Below are positions 8,054 to 17,860 of a stretch of 64,000 bases of DNA, piece after piece. Location: positions 1,116,001 through 1,180,000 of the forward strand of contig NZ_CP047241.1 in the NCBI RefSeq assembly GCF_009856625.1, in the 5' to 3' direction. The position numbers were made by a program, and so were the translations under genes. Each line of letters opens with the position of its first letter. The first letter of the stretch is position 1. The stretch comes from Aquitalea denitrificans (lineage in GTDB: Bacteria; Pseudomonadota; Gammaproteobacteria; Burkholderiales; Chromobacteriaceae). Under the pieces are notes generated by a model. It saw only the letters and a list, made by a program, of their open reading frames with translations. It was not told the DNA's origin and searched no databases.

Positions 8054-9433
8054 ATGTCACATGTACTGGACCGGTGGGAACCGGAAAGCAAAGATTTCTG
8101 GCAGCAGGAAGGCAAGGCGGTTGCCCGGCGCAACCTGTGGATTTCCATCCCCGCGCTGATGCTGGCCTTTGTCATCTGGCAGGTGTGGAGTGTGGCGGTG
8201 CTCAACATGCCCAATATCGGCTTTAGCTACAGCCAGAACCAGCTGTTCTGGCTGGCCGCGCTGCCAGCGTTGTCTGGGGCCACGCTGCGGATTTTCTACA
8301 GCTTCATGGTGCCGATTTTTGGTGGCCGCAAGTGGACAGCCATTTCCACTGCCAGCCTGCTGATTCCGGCCATCGGTATCGGCTTTGCCGTGCAGGACCC
8401 CAATACCAGCTATATCACCATGGTGGTGCTGGCGCTGCTGTGCGGCTTTGGTGGCGGTAATTTCAGCTCCTCCATGTCCAATATCAGCTTCTTTTTCCCC
8501 AAGGCGGAAAAAGGCACGGCGCTGGGCCTGAATGCAGGTCTGGGCAATCTGGGCGTATCGCTGGTGCAGTTTGTGGTGCCGCTGGTGATTACCATGGGTG
8601 TATTCGGAGCCTTTGGTGGTGAACCGCAAGTATGGGTGAAGGCTGCCGTGCACAAGAAAATGTGGCTGCAGAATGCCGGCTTTGTCTGGGTGCCCTTCAT
8701 CGTGCTGTCCACCATTGCTGCCTGGCTGGGCATGAATGATATCGCTTCGGCCCGCGCGTCCTTTGCCGATCAGGTCGTCATTTTCAAGCGCAAGCACAAT
8801 TGGCTGATGTGCTGGCTGTACATCGGCACCTTCGGTTCCTTCATCGGTTTCTCTGCCGGTTTCCCGCTGCTGATGAAAGGCCAGTTCCCGGATGTAGATC
8901 CTACCAAGTACGTGTTCTATGGCCCGCTGGTGGGTGCGCTGGCGCGTCCGGTTGGCGGCTGGCTGGCTGACAAGATTGGTGGTGCCAAGGTAACCCAGGC
9001 GGTATTCCTGCTGATGATGCTGGCTGTTGGTGGTGTGCTGACCTTTTTGCCGCACGCAGGTCAGGGCGGCAACTTCCAGGGCTTCTTCGCCATGTTTCTC
9101 TGCCTGTTTGCGCTGACCGGCGTGGGTAATGGTTCCACCTTCATGCAAGTGCCGGTGATTTTCCTCACCTTGCATCAACGCCTGGCTGGCAAGAGCGAGG
9201 CCGCGCAGAAACAGGCGCAGGCCGATGCCACCCGCGAAGCGGCCGCAGTACTGGGCTTCTCCGGTGCCATCGGGGCCTATGGCGGTTTCTTCATTCCCAA
9301 GAGTTATGGCACGTCCATTTCCATGACCGGTGGTGTGGAGGCTGCGCTGTACGCCTTCATCCTGTTTTACGCCAGCTGCGTACTGATCAACTGGTGGTTC
9401 TACGCTCGCAAGAATGCGGAAATCCGTTGCTGA
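8054..9433 (+). CDS. narK2: Nitrate/nitrite antiporter, NarK2 type (MFS)
   Basis: A 459-residue MFS transporter, close to the length of E. coli NarK (463). An N-terminal soluble stretch (WEPESKDFW, as in NarK/NarU) precedes 12 helices. Signature segments are GFGGGNFSSSMSNISFFFP (near residue 135) and the GFSGAIGAYGGFFIPK region near 400. NarK2-type carriers exchange cytoplasmic nitrite for external nitrate, feeding the cytoplasmic NarG site. The start at 8054 is preceded by GGGAGG five bases upstream; an in-frame ATG at 8018 lacks such a site. The gene ends before a strong terminator, so narK1-narK2 probably form one unit. Confidence 0.93.
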   Translation: MSHVLDRWEPESKDFWQQEGKAVARRNLWISIPALMLAFVIWQVWSVAVLNMPNIGFSYSQNQLFWLAALPALSGATLRIFYSFMVPIFGGRKWTAISTASLLIPAIGIGFAVQDPNTSYITMVVLALLCGFGGGNFSSSMSNISFFFPKAEKGTALGLNAGLGNLGVSLVQFVVPLVITMGVFGAFGGEPQVWVKAAVHKKMWLQNAGFVWVPFIVLSTIAAWLGMNDIASARASFADQVVIFKRKHNWLMCWLYIGTFGSFIGFSAGFPLLMKGQFPDVDPTKYVFYGPLVGALARPVGGWLADKIGGAKVTQAVFLLMMLAVGGVLTFLPHAGQGGNFQGFFAMFLCLFALTGVGNGSTFMQVPVIFLTLHQRLAGKSEAAQKQAQADATREAAAVLGFSGAIGAYGGFFIPKSYGTSISMTGGVEAALYAFILFYASCVLINWWFYARKNAEIRC

Positions 9434-9472
9434 CAAACCGCAAAACATAGTCTCCTTGTCAACAGGAAGTAC

Positions 9473-9501
9473 GGGGGAAGCGCAGATGCTTCCCCCTTTT
9501 T
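9473..9501 (+). terminator. Intrinsic terminator after narK1-narK2
   Basis: A perfect 9-bp stem (GGGGGAAGC / GCTTCCCCC) with a 6-nt loop, followed directly by TTTTT. Ends the narK1-narK2 transcript before the chemoreceptor gene. Confidence 0.9.
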
Positions 9502-9592
9502 ATTGGGGAGGCATATTTGTTGCTAGCTAAAAGTTTCCTATGCTTAATGCATTGCAACAAGCAATTCACCCCACGACGATTGTGAGGCCTTC

Positions 9593-11569
9593 ATGTTGTC
9601 CAGACTTTCCATCGCAAGCAGGCTTGGCCTGCTGATTTTGCCCTTCGTGCTGGTGATTGCCGGGCTGGCCGGCGTGCTGTCGCTGGAAAAATGGCAAAGC
9701 CTGTCCCGGCTGCAGGCTTCCGGCCAACTGCTGCAGGTAGCAGGCAAGGCCAGCAGCCTGATTCACCAATTGCAGACCGAACGGGGCCTGAGCAATGGAT
9801 TTCTGAGTGCGGCGGGCAGTAGCCTGCCGGATGAGCTGAAAACAGTGCGCCAGCAAACCGATAGCGCGCTGGCCGATTTCCACGCCAGCTTGGCGACACT
9901 GCCGGATGCCAGCCAGGCAGCAGCGGCAGACCAGCAGGTACGCACCTTGCTGCAGGGGCGTGCTGCCATCGACAGCCGTAGCCTGCCGGCAGGGCAGATG
10001 TTCACCACCTATTCCGACAATATCGAGCAACTGATTGGTCTGATTGCCGGCCTGGCTGGCAGTACCAGCGATGCTGGTCTGCTGCGTGATGCCGTGGCGT
10101 TGGTCAATCTGCAATGTCAGAAGGAATTTGCCGGACGCGAACGCGGTTTCATCAATGGTGTGCTGGGCCGTGGCAGTTTTGACCAACCCGCATTGCTGCA
10201 GGCTGCCGGCATGCAGGCACGGCAACAGGCCTGTGCCAGTCAGCTGCGGCTGGTGGCAACCGGCCAGATCAGGCAGGCATCGCAGCAGGCGGACCAATCA
10301 GCGGAAGCTGCTGCTGTGCAAACCATGCGCCAACAGATGATGTCCGTGCCGTTGGGGCAGTCGCTGGGCGTGGCGCCGGCCCTGTGGTTCAAAACCGCCA
10401 GCACGCAAATGGCCAATCTGAAAAAGCTGCAGGATGCATTGCTGCAGCAACTGGATGACAATGTGCAGCAGCTGTTGTCCCAGGCCACCTTCCAGTTGTG
10501 GTTCACCCTGCTGGGTTCTGCTGCCACCATCCTGCTGCTGTCGGTACTGGGCTGGGCCATCTACCACAGTGTAGAGCGGCCTATTTCCCGGCTGGAGCAA
10601 CTGATGAGCGGCATGAGCCGCGATTTTGACCTGTCGCGCCGGGCCGCGCTGCACGGCAGTGATGAAATCGCCCGCATGGGTCATGCGTTTGACCATCTGG
10701 CCGACGCCTTTGCCGACACCCTGCGGCAGATCAAGACCGAAGCGCACCAGATGATGTCAGCAGCCAATTCCTTGAGCGATGTATCGGCCCGTGCCGCCTC
10801 CACGGCGGAAGTGCAGAGCCGTTCCTCGGTTGATATTGCGGCGGCCATCGAGGAAATGTCCGCCGGCATCGCCGCCGTGACCGACAACGCCTTGCAGGCC
10901 ATGCGGGTGGCGCAGGACATGCAGGGTTGTGTCGACGATGGCCGCGAGCGCATGCACAGTACCGCTACCACACTGAGTGAAACCGCGGATGGTCTGACCC
11001 ATACCGGTGAAAGTGTCGATATGCTGCGCGACAAGTCCGAGGGTATTCACAGCATTGTCACAGCCATCCGCGAGATTGCCGACCAAACCAATTTGCTGGC
11101 GCTTAACGCTGCCATCGAAGCAGCACGGGCCGGTGAGATGGGGCGTGGCTTTGCTGTGGTGGCCGATGAGGTGCGCAAGCTGGCCGAGCGCACCAGCAAG
11201 GAAACACTGGATATTGCCGCATTGATTGAGGATATCCGTCGCGAAACCCGTGACGTGGCACAGCAGATGGCGACCGCGCGTCAGCGTATGCAGGGTGGTA
11301 TGGCGGAAGTGGATCTGACCGTGGAAGATCTGGCGCTGATTCATGACAAGGCCAGCGACACCGCCGACAAGAGCCGCAGTACCACGCTGGCGATGCAGGA
11401 GCAAACCGCAGCCAGCAACGATGTGGCCACCAATGTCAGCAAGATTGCCGCCCTGGCCGAAAACAATGCTCACATCGTGCAGGAAGCTGCCACCTTGTCA
11501 GGCCAGCTTAACCGCGCCGCCAGCAAGATGGTGGCGCTGGTCGATCGCTTCCAGCACACCAGCCACTGA
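9593..11569 (+). CDS. Methyl-accepting chemotaxis protein with NIT (nitrate/nitrite-sensing) domain
   Basis: A 658-residue transmembrane chemoreceptor. TM1 is at about 11-30, then a periplasmic all-helical domain whose start (LIHQLQTERGLSNGFLS, 56-72) matches the NIT domain, a family proposed to bind nitrate and nitrite and distantly related to the NarX sensor region. TM2 is near 300-322, followed by HAMP and a cytoplasmic signalling hairpin with the conserved tip (DQTNLLALNAAIEAARAGE, near 495-513). GAGG sits six bases before the ATG. Position between narK1K2 and narGHJI supports a role in nitrate/nitrite taxis; ligand identity is inferred. Confidence 0.9.
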   Translation: MLSRLSIASRLGLLILPFVLVIAGLAGVLSLEKWQSLSRLQASGQLLQVAGKASSLIHQLQTERGLSNGFLSAAGSSLPDELKTVRQQTDSALADFHASLATLPDASQAAAADQQVRTLLQGRAAIDSRSLPAGQMFTTYSDNIEQLIGLIAGLAGSTSDAGLLRDAVALVNLQCQKEFAGRERGFINGVLGRGSFDQPALLQAAGMQARQQACASQLRLVATGQIRQASQQADQSAEAAAVQTMRQQMMSVPLGQSLGVAPALWFKTASTQMANLKKLQDALLQQLDDNVQQLLSQATFQLWFTLLGSAATILLLSVLGWAIYHSVERPISRLEQLMSGMSRDFDLSRRAALHGSDEIARMGHAFDHLADAFADTLRQIKTEAHQMMSAANSLSDVSARAASTAEVQSRSSVDIAAAIEEMSAGIAAVTDNALQAMRVAQDMQGCVDDGRERMHSTATTLSETADGLTHTGESVDMLRDKSEGIHSIVTAIREIADQTNLLALNAAIEAARAGEMGRGFAVVADEVRKLAERTSKETLDIAALIEDIRRETRDVAQQMATARQRMQGGMAEVDLTVEDLALIHDKASDTADKSRSTTLAMQEQTAASNDVATNVSKIAALAENNAHIVQEAATLSGQLNRAASKMVALVDRFQHTSH

Positions 11570-11590
11570 GGCGGTGCAATACCCTTTATT

Positions 11591-11660
11591 GCAGATTGAT
11601 TGCTGATCCGGCGGCATCTGGCACCAGTGGCGAAACTCCCCGCCGATTAGCAATCATCTG
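11591..11660. repeat. Long imperfect inverted repeat between convergent genes
   Basis: Two arms of about 20-22 bases (11591-11612 and 11639-11660) pair with two small bulges around a 26-base loop that itself holds CTGG-CA-CCAG. It lies between the convergent chemoreceptor and fimbrial genes. There is no T-tract, so it is not a classical intrinsic terminator, though it may protect or end transcripts. Confidence 0.5.
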
Positions 11661-11682
11661 CACCACGCTGGGTGGGTCTGGT

Positions 11683-12216
11683 TTATTGGTACTGCACGGT
11701 GTAATTGACGCTGGCGACGACAGAGCCTGCAGTTGCTACACCAGTGGCATGGTATTTTGCCAGGTAGTTCAGGGTAGCGCTGCCGCTGCTGATCGGAAAT
11801 GCCGTGCCGCTACTGCCAAACACGCTGCTGGTTTGCCCGATGGGAATGTGAGTGCTTGAGGTCGTATTGTAGATGGCAATATCGACATTACTTGCGGTTC
11901 CCGTATTGATCAGCCGCCCGGCAGCGTTGACATTGCTGTCATTCTCAAACCAGATGGCGGCCTGAGTGGCTGAGCCGGTACAGCCGCTCAGGGAAATGGA
12001 AAACGGGGTAGTGCCTGCGGTGGCCAAGGCTGCGGATAGTGCTTTGGTGGAGATAGACGGCAAGGTAATGGCGCCATTGTTGCCGCTCCCCGCGACGCTA
12101 ATGGTACAGGTGGTTGTGGCAATATTTCCTGTGAATGAAATGGTGCCGTCATAAGCATGTGCTTGAGAAATGAACCCTGCGTAGGCAATGCAGAAGGTGG
12201 CGAATGTGCGCTGCAT
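11683..12216 (-). CDS. Type 1-like fimbrial subunit
   Basis: A 177-residue secreted protein: signal peptide (about 1-21, ending SQAHA), a mature region starting with YDGTISFTGNI and a disulfide pair at Cys-37 and Cys-79, the spacing seen in FimA-type chaperone-usher pilins. The C-terminus YTVQYQ ends in the penultimate-aromatic pattern bound by pilus chaperones. AGGAG lies six bases before the ATG. No chaperone, usher or adhesin gene is nearby, so it stands alone between two nitrate genes. Either its assembly genes are elsewhere or it is a remnant of a larger cluster. Confidence 0.82.
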   Translation of the reverse strand: MQRTFATFCIAYAGFISQAHAYDGTISFTGNIATTTCTISVAGSGNNGAITLPSISTKALSAALATAGTTPFSISLSGCTGSATQAAIWFENDSNVNAAGRLINTGTASNVDIAIYNTTSSTHIPIGQTSSVFGSSGTAFPISSGSATLNYLAKYHATGVATAGSVVASVNYTVQYQ

Positions 12217-12620
12217 GGAACTGCTCCTGATGGTATGTTTTCCCGAGATACGGCCTAAGGCAATTCACTCATTTTTTAGAAATGCTTATTAATAGTGGTA
12301 ATGAGTTTGAAGTTGCCTTTTGTATATAGATAGTCATTCTTGGTATGGGAAGTTTCCATCCTTTAGTACAGGTTCTATTGGGGGGCTTGTTCCCGACCGG
12401 GTCTCGTTGCCGGCTTTAGCGTGAACCCGCCTCAAGGCAGCCAGCCTGTGTAGTCCTGCCTACTCCTTATGGCTTAGCACGCCTCCTCACTCTGCGTTGC
12501 CTGTTTGCCACCTGTGGTGAATGGGCGCTGTTGTTGTCCGGCCGTAATCTTTGCAGGGTAAGCAAAGGCTGCGCGGCAAGGCCGCTGCACCGCATCTGGC
12601 GGTAAAAACTTGGAGGCAAG
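12217..12620. promoter_or_regulatory. Divergent intergenic region, fimbrial gene / narG
   Basis: This 404-bp gap holds the 5' regions of the fimbrial gene and of narGHJI. It is AT-rich near 12255-12355, unlike the coding DNA around it. A perfect TACYYMT heptamer (TACTCCT) lies at 12461-12467, with a poorly matching partner after it, a possible NarL contact about 155 bp before narG. I found no convincing FNR box (TTGAT-N4-ATCAA) by eye. GGAGG at 12612-12616 is the narG ribosome site. Confidence 0.45.
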
Positions 12621-15600
12621 ATGAGCCATTTTCTGGACAGACTGAATTTCCTTGGCAAGGTGAAATCCACCTTTGCCGATGGCCATGGCGCGGTGGTAAA
12701 TGAAGACCGCCAATGGGAAGACGCCTATCGCCAACGCTGGCAGCACGACAAGATCGTGCGTTCCACCCACGGGGTGAACTGCACCGGCTCCTGTAGCTGG
12801 AAAGTGTATGTAAAGAACGGGCTGATTACCTGGGAAACCCAGCAGACCGACTACCCGCGCACCCGCCCGGACCTGCCCAACCACGAACCGCGTGGCTGCC
12901 CGCGTGGCGCGTCCTATAGCTGGTATGTGTATTCGGCCCAACGCGTGAAATACCCGATGATCCGCGGTCGCCTGGCCAAGCTGTGGCGCGAAGCGCGCAA
13001 GAGCATGAGCCCGGTGCAAGCCTGGGAACACATCAGCCAGAATCCGGAACTGGCCAAGCAGTACAAGAGCAAGCGCGGCCAGGGTGGCTTTGTGCGCGCC
13101 AACTGGGATGAAGCCAACGAAATCATCGCGGCTTCCAATGCCTACACCATCAAGAACTATGGTCCGGACCGCGTGGTGGGCTTCTCGCCGATTCCCGCCA
13201 TGTCCATGGTGTCCTACGCTGCCGGTAGCCGTTACCTCAGCCTGATCGGCGGCGTGCCGCTGTCCTTCTACGACTGGTATTGCGACTTGCCGCCGGCCAG
13301 CCCGCAAATCTGGGGCGAACAGACCGACGTGGCCGAATCGGCCGACTGGTACAACTCCACCTACCTGATGGTGTGGGGTTCCAATATTCCGATGACCCGT
13401 ACCCCGGACGCCCACTTCTATACCGAAGTGCGCTACAAGGGCACCAAGACCGTGGCCGTTTCCAGCGACTTTGGCGAAATGGCTAAGTTTGGCGACATCT
13501 GGCTGGCACCGAAGCAGGGCACCGATGCCGCGCTGGCCATGGCCATGGGCCATGTCATCTTCAAGGAATTCCACCTGGACAAGCCGTCGGCCTACTTCAC
13601 CGACTACATCCGCCGCTACACCGACATGCCGATGCTGGTGACGCTGCGCCAGGATGGCGAACGCTATGTGCCGGACTATTTCCTGCGCGCCAGCCATCTG
13701 GCTGACAACCTGAACGAAGACAACAACCCGGAATGGAAGACCCTGGTCTTCGACGAAACCAGCGGCGACATCGTGGCACCTACCGGTTCCATCGGCTTCC
13801 GTTGGGGTCAGAGTGGCAAGTGGAACCTGCAACAGCATGACGGCAGCACTGGCCGCGAAGTATCGGCCCGTCTGTCCTTGATTGACAACCGTGACGACGT
13901 GGTTGGCGTTGGCTTCCCCTACTTTGGCGCGGAACATGACGAGCTGCTCACCCGCAATGTACCGGCCCGCAAGGTAGTACTGGCTGATGGCAGCAGCGCA
14001 CTGGTGGCCACGGTATTCGACTTGATGGCAGCCAACTACGGCATCGACCGTGGTTTGGGCGGCGGCAACGTCACCAACGACTACATGGCTGATGTGCCTT
14101 ACACCCCGGCCTGGCAGCAAAAACACACCGGCGTGAAGCCGGAAATGGTGATCCAGGTAGCGCGCGAATTCGCCCAGAATGCCGATCAGACCCATGGCAA
14201 ATCCATGGTGATTGTCGGTGCCGCGCTCAATCACTGGTATCACATGGACATGAGCTACCGCGGCATCATCAACATGCTGATGATGTGCGGTTGTATCGGC
14301 CAGAGCGGCGGCGGCTGGTGCCACTATGTGGGCCAGGAAAAACTGCGTCCGCAAACCGGCTGGGCTCCGCTGGCTTTTGCCGGTGACTGGGTACGCCCGT
14401 CGCGCCAGATGAACGGCACCAGCTTCTTCTACGCCCACACCAGCCAGTGGCGGCATGAAAAGCTGGGTATCAATGAAATCCTGTGCCCGACTGCCGACGG
14501 CAAGATGGCCAATCTGAGCCTGATCGACTACAACGCCAAGGCCGAACGCATGGGCTGGCTGCCGTCTACCCCGCAGCTGACCACCAACCCGCTGGACATT
14601 ACCCGCGCCGCCAAGGCTGCTGGCCAGGAAGCCATCCCGTTTGCCGTGGACAGCCTGAAAAACGGCACGCTGGACATGTCCTGCAACGACCCGGACAACC
14701 CGAAGAACTTCCCGCGCAATATGTTTGTGTGGCGTTCCAATATCCTGGGCAGCTCCGGCAAGGGCCACGAATACTTCCTCAAATACCTGCTGGGCACGCA
14801 AAACGCGGTAATGGGCAGCGAAGACGACTGCATCAAACCGACCGAAATCACCGTGCGTCCGGCGGTGGAAGGCAAGCTGGACCTGCTGGTGGTGCTGGAC
14901 TTCCGCATGTCCACCACCTGCCTGTACGGCGACATCGTGCTGCCGACCGCCACCTGGTATGAAAAGGACGACCTGAACACGTCCGACATGCACCCCTTCA
15001 TCCACCCGCTGTCCGAAGCCGTACAGCCGCTGTGGCAGGCCAAGTCCGACTGGGAAATCTACAAGGGCTTTGCCAAGAAGATTTCCGAAATCGGCAAGGA
15101 CTATCTGGGCGTGCAGCAGGATCTGGTGCTCACCCCGCTGATGCATGACACCCCGCAGGAACTGGGCCAGCCGTTTGACCCGCGTGACTGGAAGAAGGGC
15201 GAGTGCGAGCCGATTCCGGGCAAGACCATGCCTGCCATGACCGTGGTGGAGCGCGATTACGGCGCCATCTACGACAAGTTCACCTCCATTGGCCCGCTGC
15301 TGGAAAAAGTGGGCAATGGCGGCAAGGGCATCAGCTGGAAAACCGGCCATGAAGTAGATGTACTGCGCGGCCTGAACCACACCGTGGCCGAGGGCGCGGG
15401 CAAGGGCCAACCCAAGCTCAATACCGCCATCGACGCCGCCGAGATGATTCTGACCCTGGCACCGGAAACCAATGGCCACGTAGCGGTGAAAGCCTGGGAA
15501 GCCTTGTCCAAGATCACCGGCATCGACCATACCCATCTGGCACTGCCGCGCGAGCATGACAGCATCCGCTTCCGCGATGTGCAGGCACAGCCGCGCAAGA

Positions 15601-16310
15601 TCATTTCCTCGCCCACCTGGTCGGGCCTGGAAAGTGAAGAAGTCAGCTACAACGCCGGCTACACCAATGTGCACGAGCTGATTCCATGGCGCACCATCAC
15701 CGGCCGCCAGCAGTTCTATCAGGATCACCAGTGGATGCGCGCTTTTGGCGAAGGCCTGTGCGTGTACAAGCCGCATGTGGACCTGAAAACCACCCAGGCC
15801 ATCCTGGGCAAGAAGTCCAACGGCAACCACGAGCTGGTGCTCAACTTCATCACCCCGCACCAGAAATGGGGCATTCACAGCACCTATTCGGACAACCTGC
15901 GCATGCTGACGCTGTCGCGTGGCGGTCCACACGTGTGGGTATCGGAAGTGGACGCCAAGAAGGCTGGCATCGTCGACAACGACTGGATCGAAGTATTCAA
16001 CGTCAACGGCACGCTGACCGCCCGTGCGGTGGTGTCACAGCGCGTACCGGAAGGCATGACGCTGATGTACCACGCCCAGGAGAAGATCGTGAACGTGCCG
16101 GGCGCGGAAACCAGCGGCAAGCGCGGCGGCATCCATAACTCGGTGACCCGTGCGGTGACCAAGCCGACGCACATGATTGGCGGTTACGCCCAGCTGTCCT
16201 GGGGCTTCAACTACTACGGGACAGTAGGTGCCAACCGTGACGAATTCGTCATCGTGCGCAAGATGAAAAAAGTTGACTGGATGGATCAGCCTGCAGGAGA
16301 AGACAAATGA
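12621..16310 (+). CDS. narG: Respiratory nitrate reductase, alpha subunit NarG
   Basis: A 1229-residue molybdenum catalytic subunit that reduces nitrate to nitrite on the cytoplasmic face of the membrane. Numbering runs almost exactly with E. coli NarG: the FS0 [4Fe-4S] cluster uses His-50, Cys-54, Cys-58 and Cys-93, and Asp-222 in YCDLPPASP matches the molybdenum ligand. No Tat signal is present, as expected for the cytoplasmic NarG type (not Nap). GGAGG five bases before the ATG sets the start. First gene of narGHJI; its stop overlaps the narH start in ATGA. Codon use is strongly GC-ending, which creates a long spurious opposite-strand frame. Confidence 0.99.
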   Translation: MSHFLDRLNFLGKVKSTFADGHGAVVNEDRQWEDAYRQRWQHDKIVRSTHGVNCTGSCSWKVYVKNGLITWETQQTDYPRTRPDLPNHEPRGCPRGASYSWYVYSAQRVKYPMIRGRLAKLWREARKSMSPVQAWEHISQNPELAKQYKSKRGQGGFVRANWDEANEIIAASNAYTIKNYGPDRVVGFSPIPAMSMVSYAAGSRYLSLIGGVPLSFYDWYCDLPPASPQIWGEQTDVAESADWYNSTYLMVWGSNIPMTRTPDAHFYTEVRYKGTKTVAVSSDFGEMAKFGDIWLAPKQGTDAALAMAMGHVIFKEFHLDKPSAYFTDYIRRYTDMPMLVTLRQDGERYVPDYFLRASHLADNLNEDNNPEWKTLVFDETSGDIVAPTGSIGFRWGQSGKWNLQQHDGSTGREVSARLSLIDNRDDVVGVGFPYFGAEHDELLTRNVPARKVVLADGSSALVATVFDLMAANYGIDRGLGGGNVTNDYMADVPYTPAWQQKHTGVKPEMVIQVAREFAQNADQTHGKSMVIVGAALNHWYHMDMSYRGIINMLMMCGCIGQSGGGWCHYVGQEKLRPQTGWAPLAFAGDWVRPSRQMNGTSFFYAHTSQWRHEKLGINEILCPTADGKMANLSLIDYNAKAERMGWLPSTPQLTTNPLDITRAAKAAGQEAIPFAVDSLKNGTLDMSCNDPDNPKNFPRNMFVWRSNILGSSGKGHEYFLKYLLGTQNAVMGSEDDCIKPTEITVRPAVEGKLDLLVVLDFRMSTTCLYGDIVLPTATWYEKDDLNTSDMHPFIHPLSEAVQPLWQAKSDWEIYKGFAKKISEIGKDYLGVQQDLVLTPLMHDTPQELGQPFDPRDWKKGECEPIPGKTMPAMTVVERDYGAIYDKFTSIGPLLEKVGNGGKGISWKTGHEVDVLRGLNHTVAEGAGKGQPKLNTAIDAAEMILTLAPETNGHVAVKAWEALSKITGIDHTHLALPREHDSIRFRDVQAQPRKIISSPTWSGLESEEVSYNAGYTNVHELIPWRTITGRQQFYQDHQWMRAFGEGLCVYKPHVDLKTTQAILGKKSNGNHELVLNFITPHQKWGIHSTYSDNLRMLTLSRGGPHVWVSEVDAKKAGIVDNDWIEVFNVNGTLTARAVVSQRVPEGMTLMYHAQEKIVNVPGAETSGKRGGIHNSVTRAVTKPTHMIGGYAQLSWGFNYYGTVGANRDEFVIVRKMKKVDWMDQPAGEDK

Positions 16311-17857
16311 AAATCCGTGCACAAATCGGCATGGTGCTGAACCTGGACAAGTGCATTGGCTGCCATACCTGTTCGGTTACCTGCAAGAACGTCTGGACCA
16401 GCCGCGACGGTGTGGAATACGCCTGGTTCAACAACGTGGAAAGCAAGCCCGGCATCGGCTACCCCAAGGACTGGGAAAATCAGGAAAAATGGCAGGGCGG
16501 TTGGGAACGCAAGCCTAATGGCAAGCTGGTGCCCAAGCAGGGCGGCAAGATGCGCATTCTGGCCAATATCTTTGCCAACCCCAACCTGCCGTCCATCGAC
16601 GACTACTACGAGCCCTTCACCTTCGATTACGAGCATCTGCAGAACGCGCCGGAAATGCAGACGCCGCCGACGGCCCGCCCGGTGTCGGTGCTGACCGGCA
16701 AGAAGATGGACAAGATCGAATGGGGCCCCAACTGGGAAGACGACCTGGGCGGCGAGTTTTCCAAGCGCAGCAAGGATGCCCTGTTTGAGGGTATCCAGAA
16801 GGAAATGTACTCGGCCTTCGAGAACACCTTCCTGATGTATCTGCCGCGCCTGTGCGAACACTGCCTGAACCCGGCCTGTGTCGCCTCCTGCCCGTCCGGT
16901 TCCATCTACAAGCGCGAAGACGACGGCATCGTGCTGATCGACCAGGACAAGTGCCGTGGCTGGCGCATGTGTGTGTCCGGCTGCCCGTACAAGAAGATTT
17001 ACTACAACTGGACCAGCGGCAAGGCTGAAAAGTGCATCTTCTGCTATCCGCGTATCGAAGCCGGCCAGCCGACCGTGTGCTCGGAAACCTGCGTAGGCCG
17101 CATCCGCTACCTGGGCGTGCTGCTGTACGACGCCGACCGCATCGAAGCCGCTGCCAGCGTGGAAGACCCGAAGAGCCTGTACGAAGCCCAGCTGGGCGTG
17201 TTCCTGGACCCGAACTCGCCGGAAATCCAGGCCGAAGCCCGCAAGCAGGGCATTCCGGAAGCCTGGATCAGCGCCGCGCAGAATTCGCCGGTGTACAAGA
17301 TGGCCATGGAATGGAAAGTAGCCTTCCCGCTGCACCCGGAATACCGCACCCTGCCCATGGTGTGGTACATCCCGCCGCTGTCGCCCATCCAGAGCGCGCT
17401 GGAAAACGGCCTGATCGGTGAAAACGGCATCATTCCGGACGTGAAAGACCTGCGCATCCCCATCCGCTATCTGGCCAACCTGCTGACCGCAGGCAAGGAA
17501 GAACCGGTGGTGAGCGCACTGGAAACCATGGTGGCCATGCGCCGTTACATGCGCAAAAAGAGCGTTGAGAAAATCAGCGATCCGGCCACCCTGCGCGGCA
17601 CGCATCTGAAACCGGCCCAGGTGGAAGAAATGTACCAGGTGATGGCGATTGCCAATTACGAAGACCGCTTCGTGATTCCGTCCAGCCACAAGGAAATGGT
17701 GGAAAACACCTTCGATGACAAGGCCAGCTGTGGCTTCACCTTCGGCAATGGCTGCTCCGGCGGCACGTCCGAATCCAGCCTGTTTGGCAAGAAGAAGGCC
17801 ACCCCCATCGTGTTCCACGACATGCGGCGTGACCGCAAAGCCAACGCCGGGAGCTAA
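16307..17857 (+). CDS. narH: Respiratory nitrate reductase, beta subunit NarH
   Basis: A 516-residue iron-sulfur subunit passing electrons from NarI haem to NarG. It shows four ferredoxin-like cysteine groups: CIGCHTCSVTC near residue 16, CEHCLNPACVASCP near 184, CRGWRMCVSGCP near 217 (Trp in place of a Cys, marking the [3Fe-4S] cluster) and CIFC near 244. These are the diagnostic features of NarH. Start overlaps the narG stop by 4 bp. narJ follows after 3 bp. Confidence 0.98.
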   Translation: MKIRAQIGMVLNLDKCIGCHTCSVTCKNVWTSRDGVEYAWFNNVESKPGIGYPKDWENQEKWQGGWERKPNGKLVPKQGGKMRILANIFANPNLPSIDDYYEPFTFDYEHLQNAPEMQTPPTARPVSVLTGKKMDKIEWGPNWEDDLGGEFSKRSKDALFEGIQKEMYSAFENTFLMYLPRLCEHCLNPACVASCPSGSIYKREDDGIVLIDQDKCRGWRMCVSGCPYKKIYYNWTSGKAEKCIFCYPRIEAGQPTVCSETCVGRIRYLGVLLYDADRIEAAASVEDPKSLYEAQLGVFLDPNSPEIQAEARKQGIPEAWISAAQNSPVYKMAMEWKVAFPLHPEYRTLPMVWYIPPLSPIQSALENGLIGENGIIPDVKDLRIPIRYLANLLTAGKEEPVVSALETMVAMRRYMRKKSVEKISDPATLRGTHLKPAQVEEMYQVMAIANYEDRFVIPSSHKEMVENTFDDKASCGFTFGNGCSGGTSESSLFGKKKATPIVFHDMRRDRKANAGS

Positions 17858-17860
17858 GCC

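Noticed and set aside
12474..15932. Very long open frame (1152 codons) on the minus strand opposite narG
   Set aside because: It is a shadow of GC-ending codons in narG; narG has complete family motifs and a good ribosome site, while the opposite frame is rich in His, Gly and Val with no domain.
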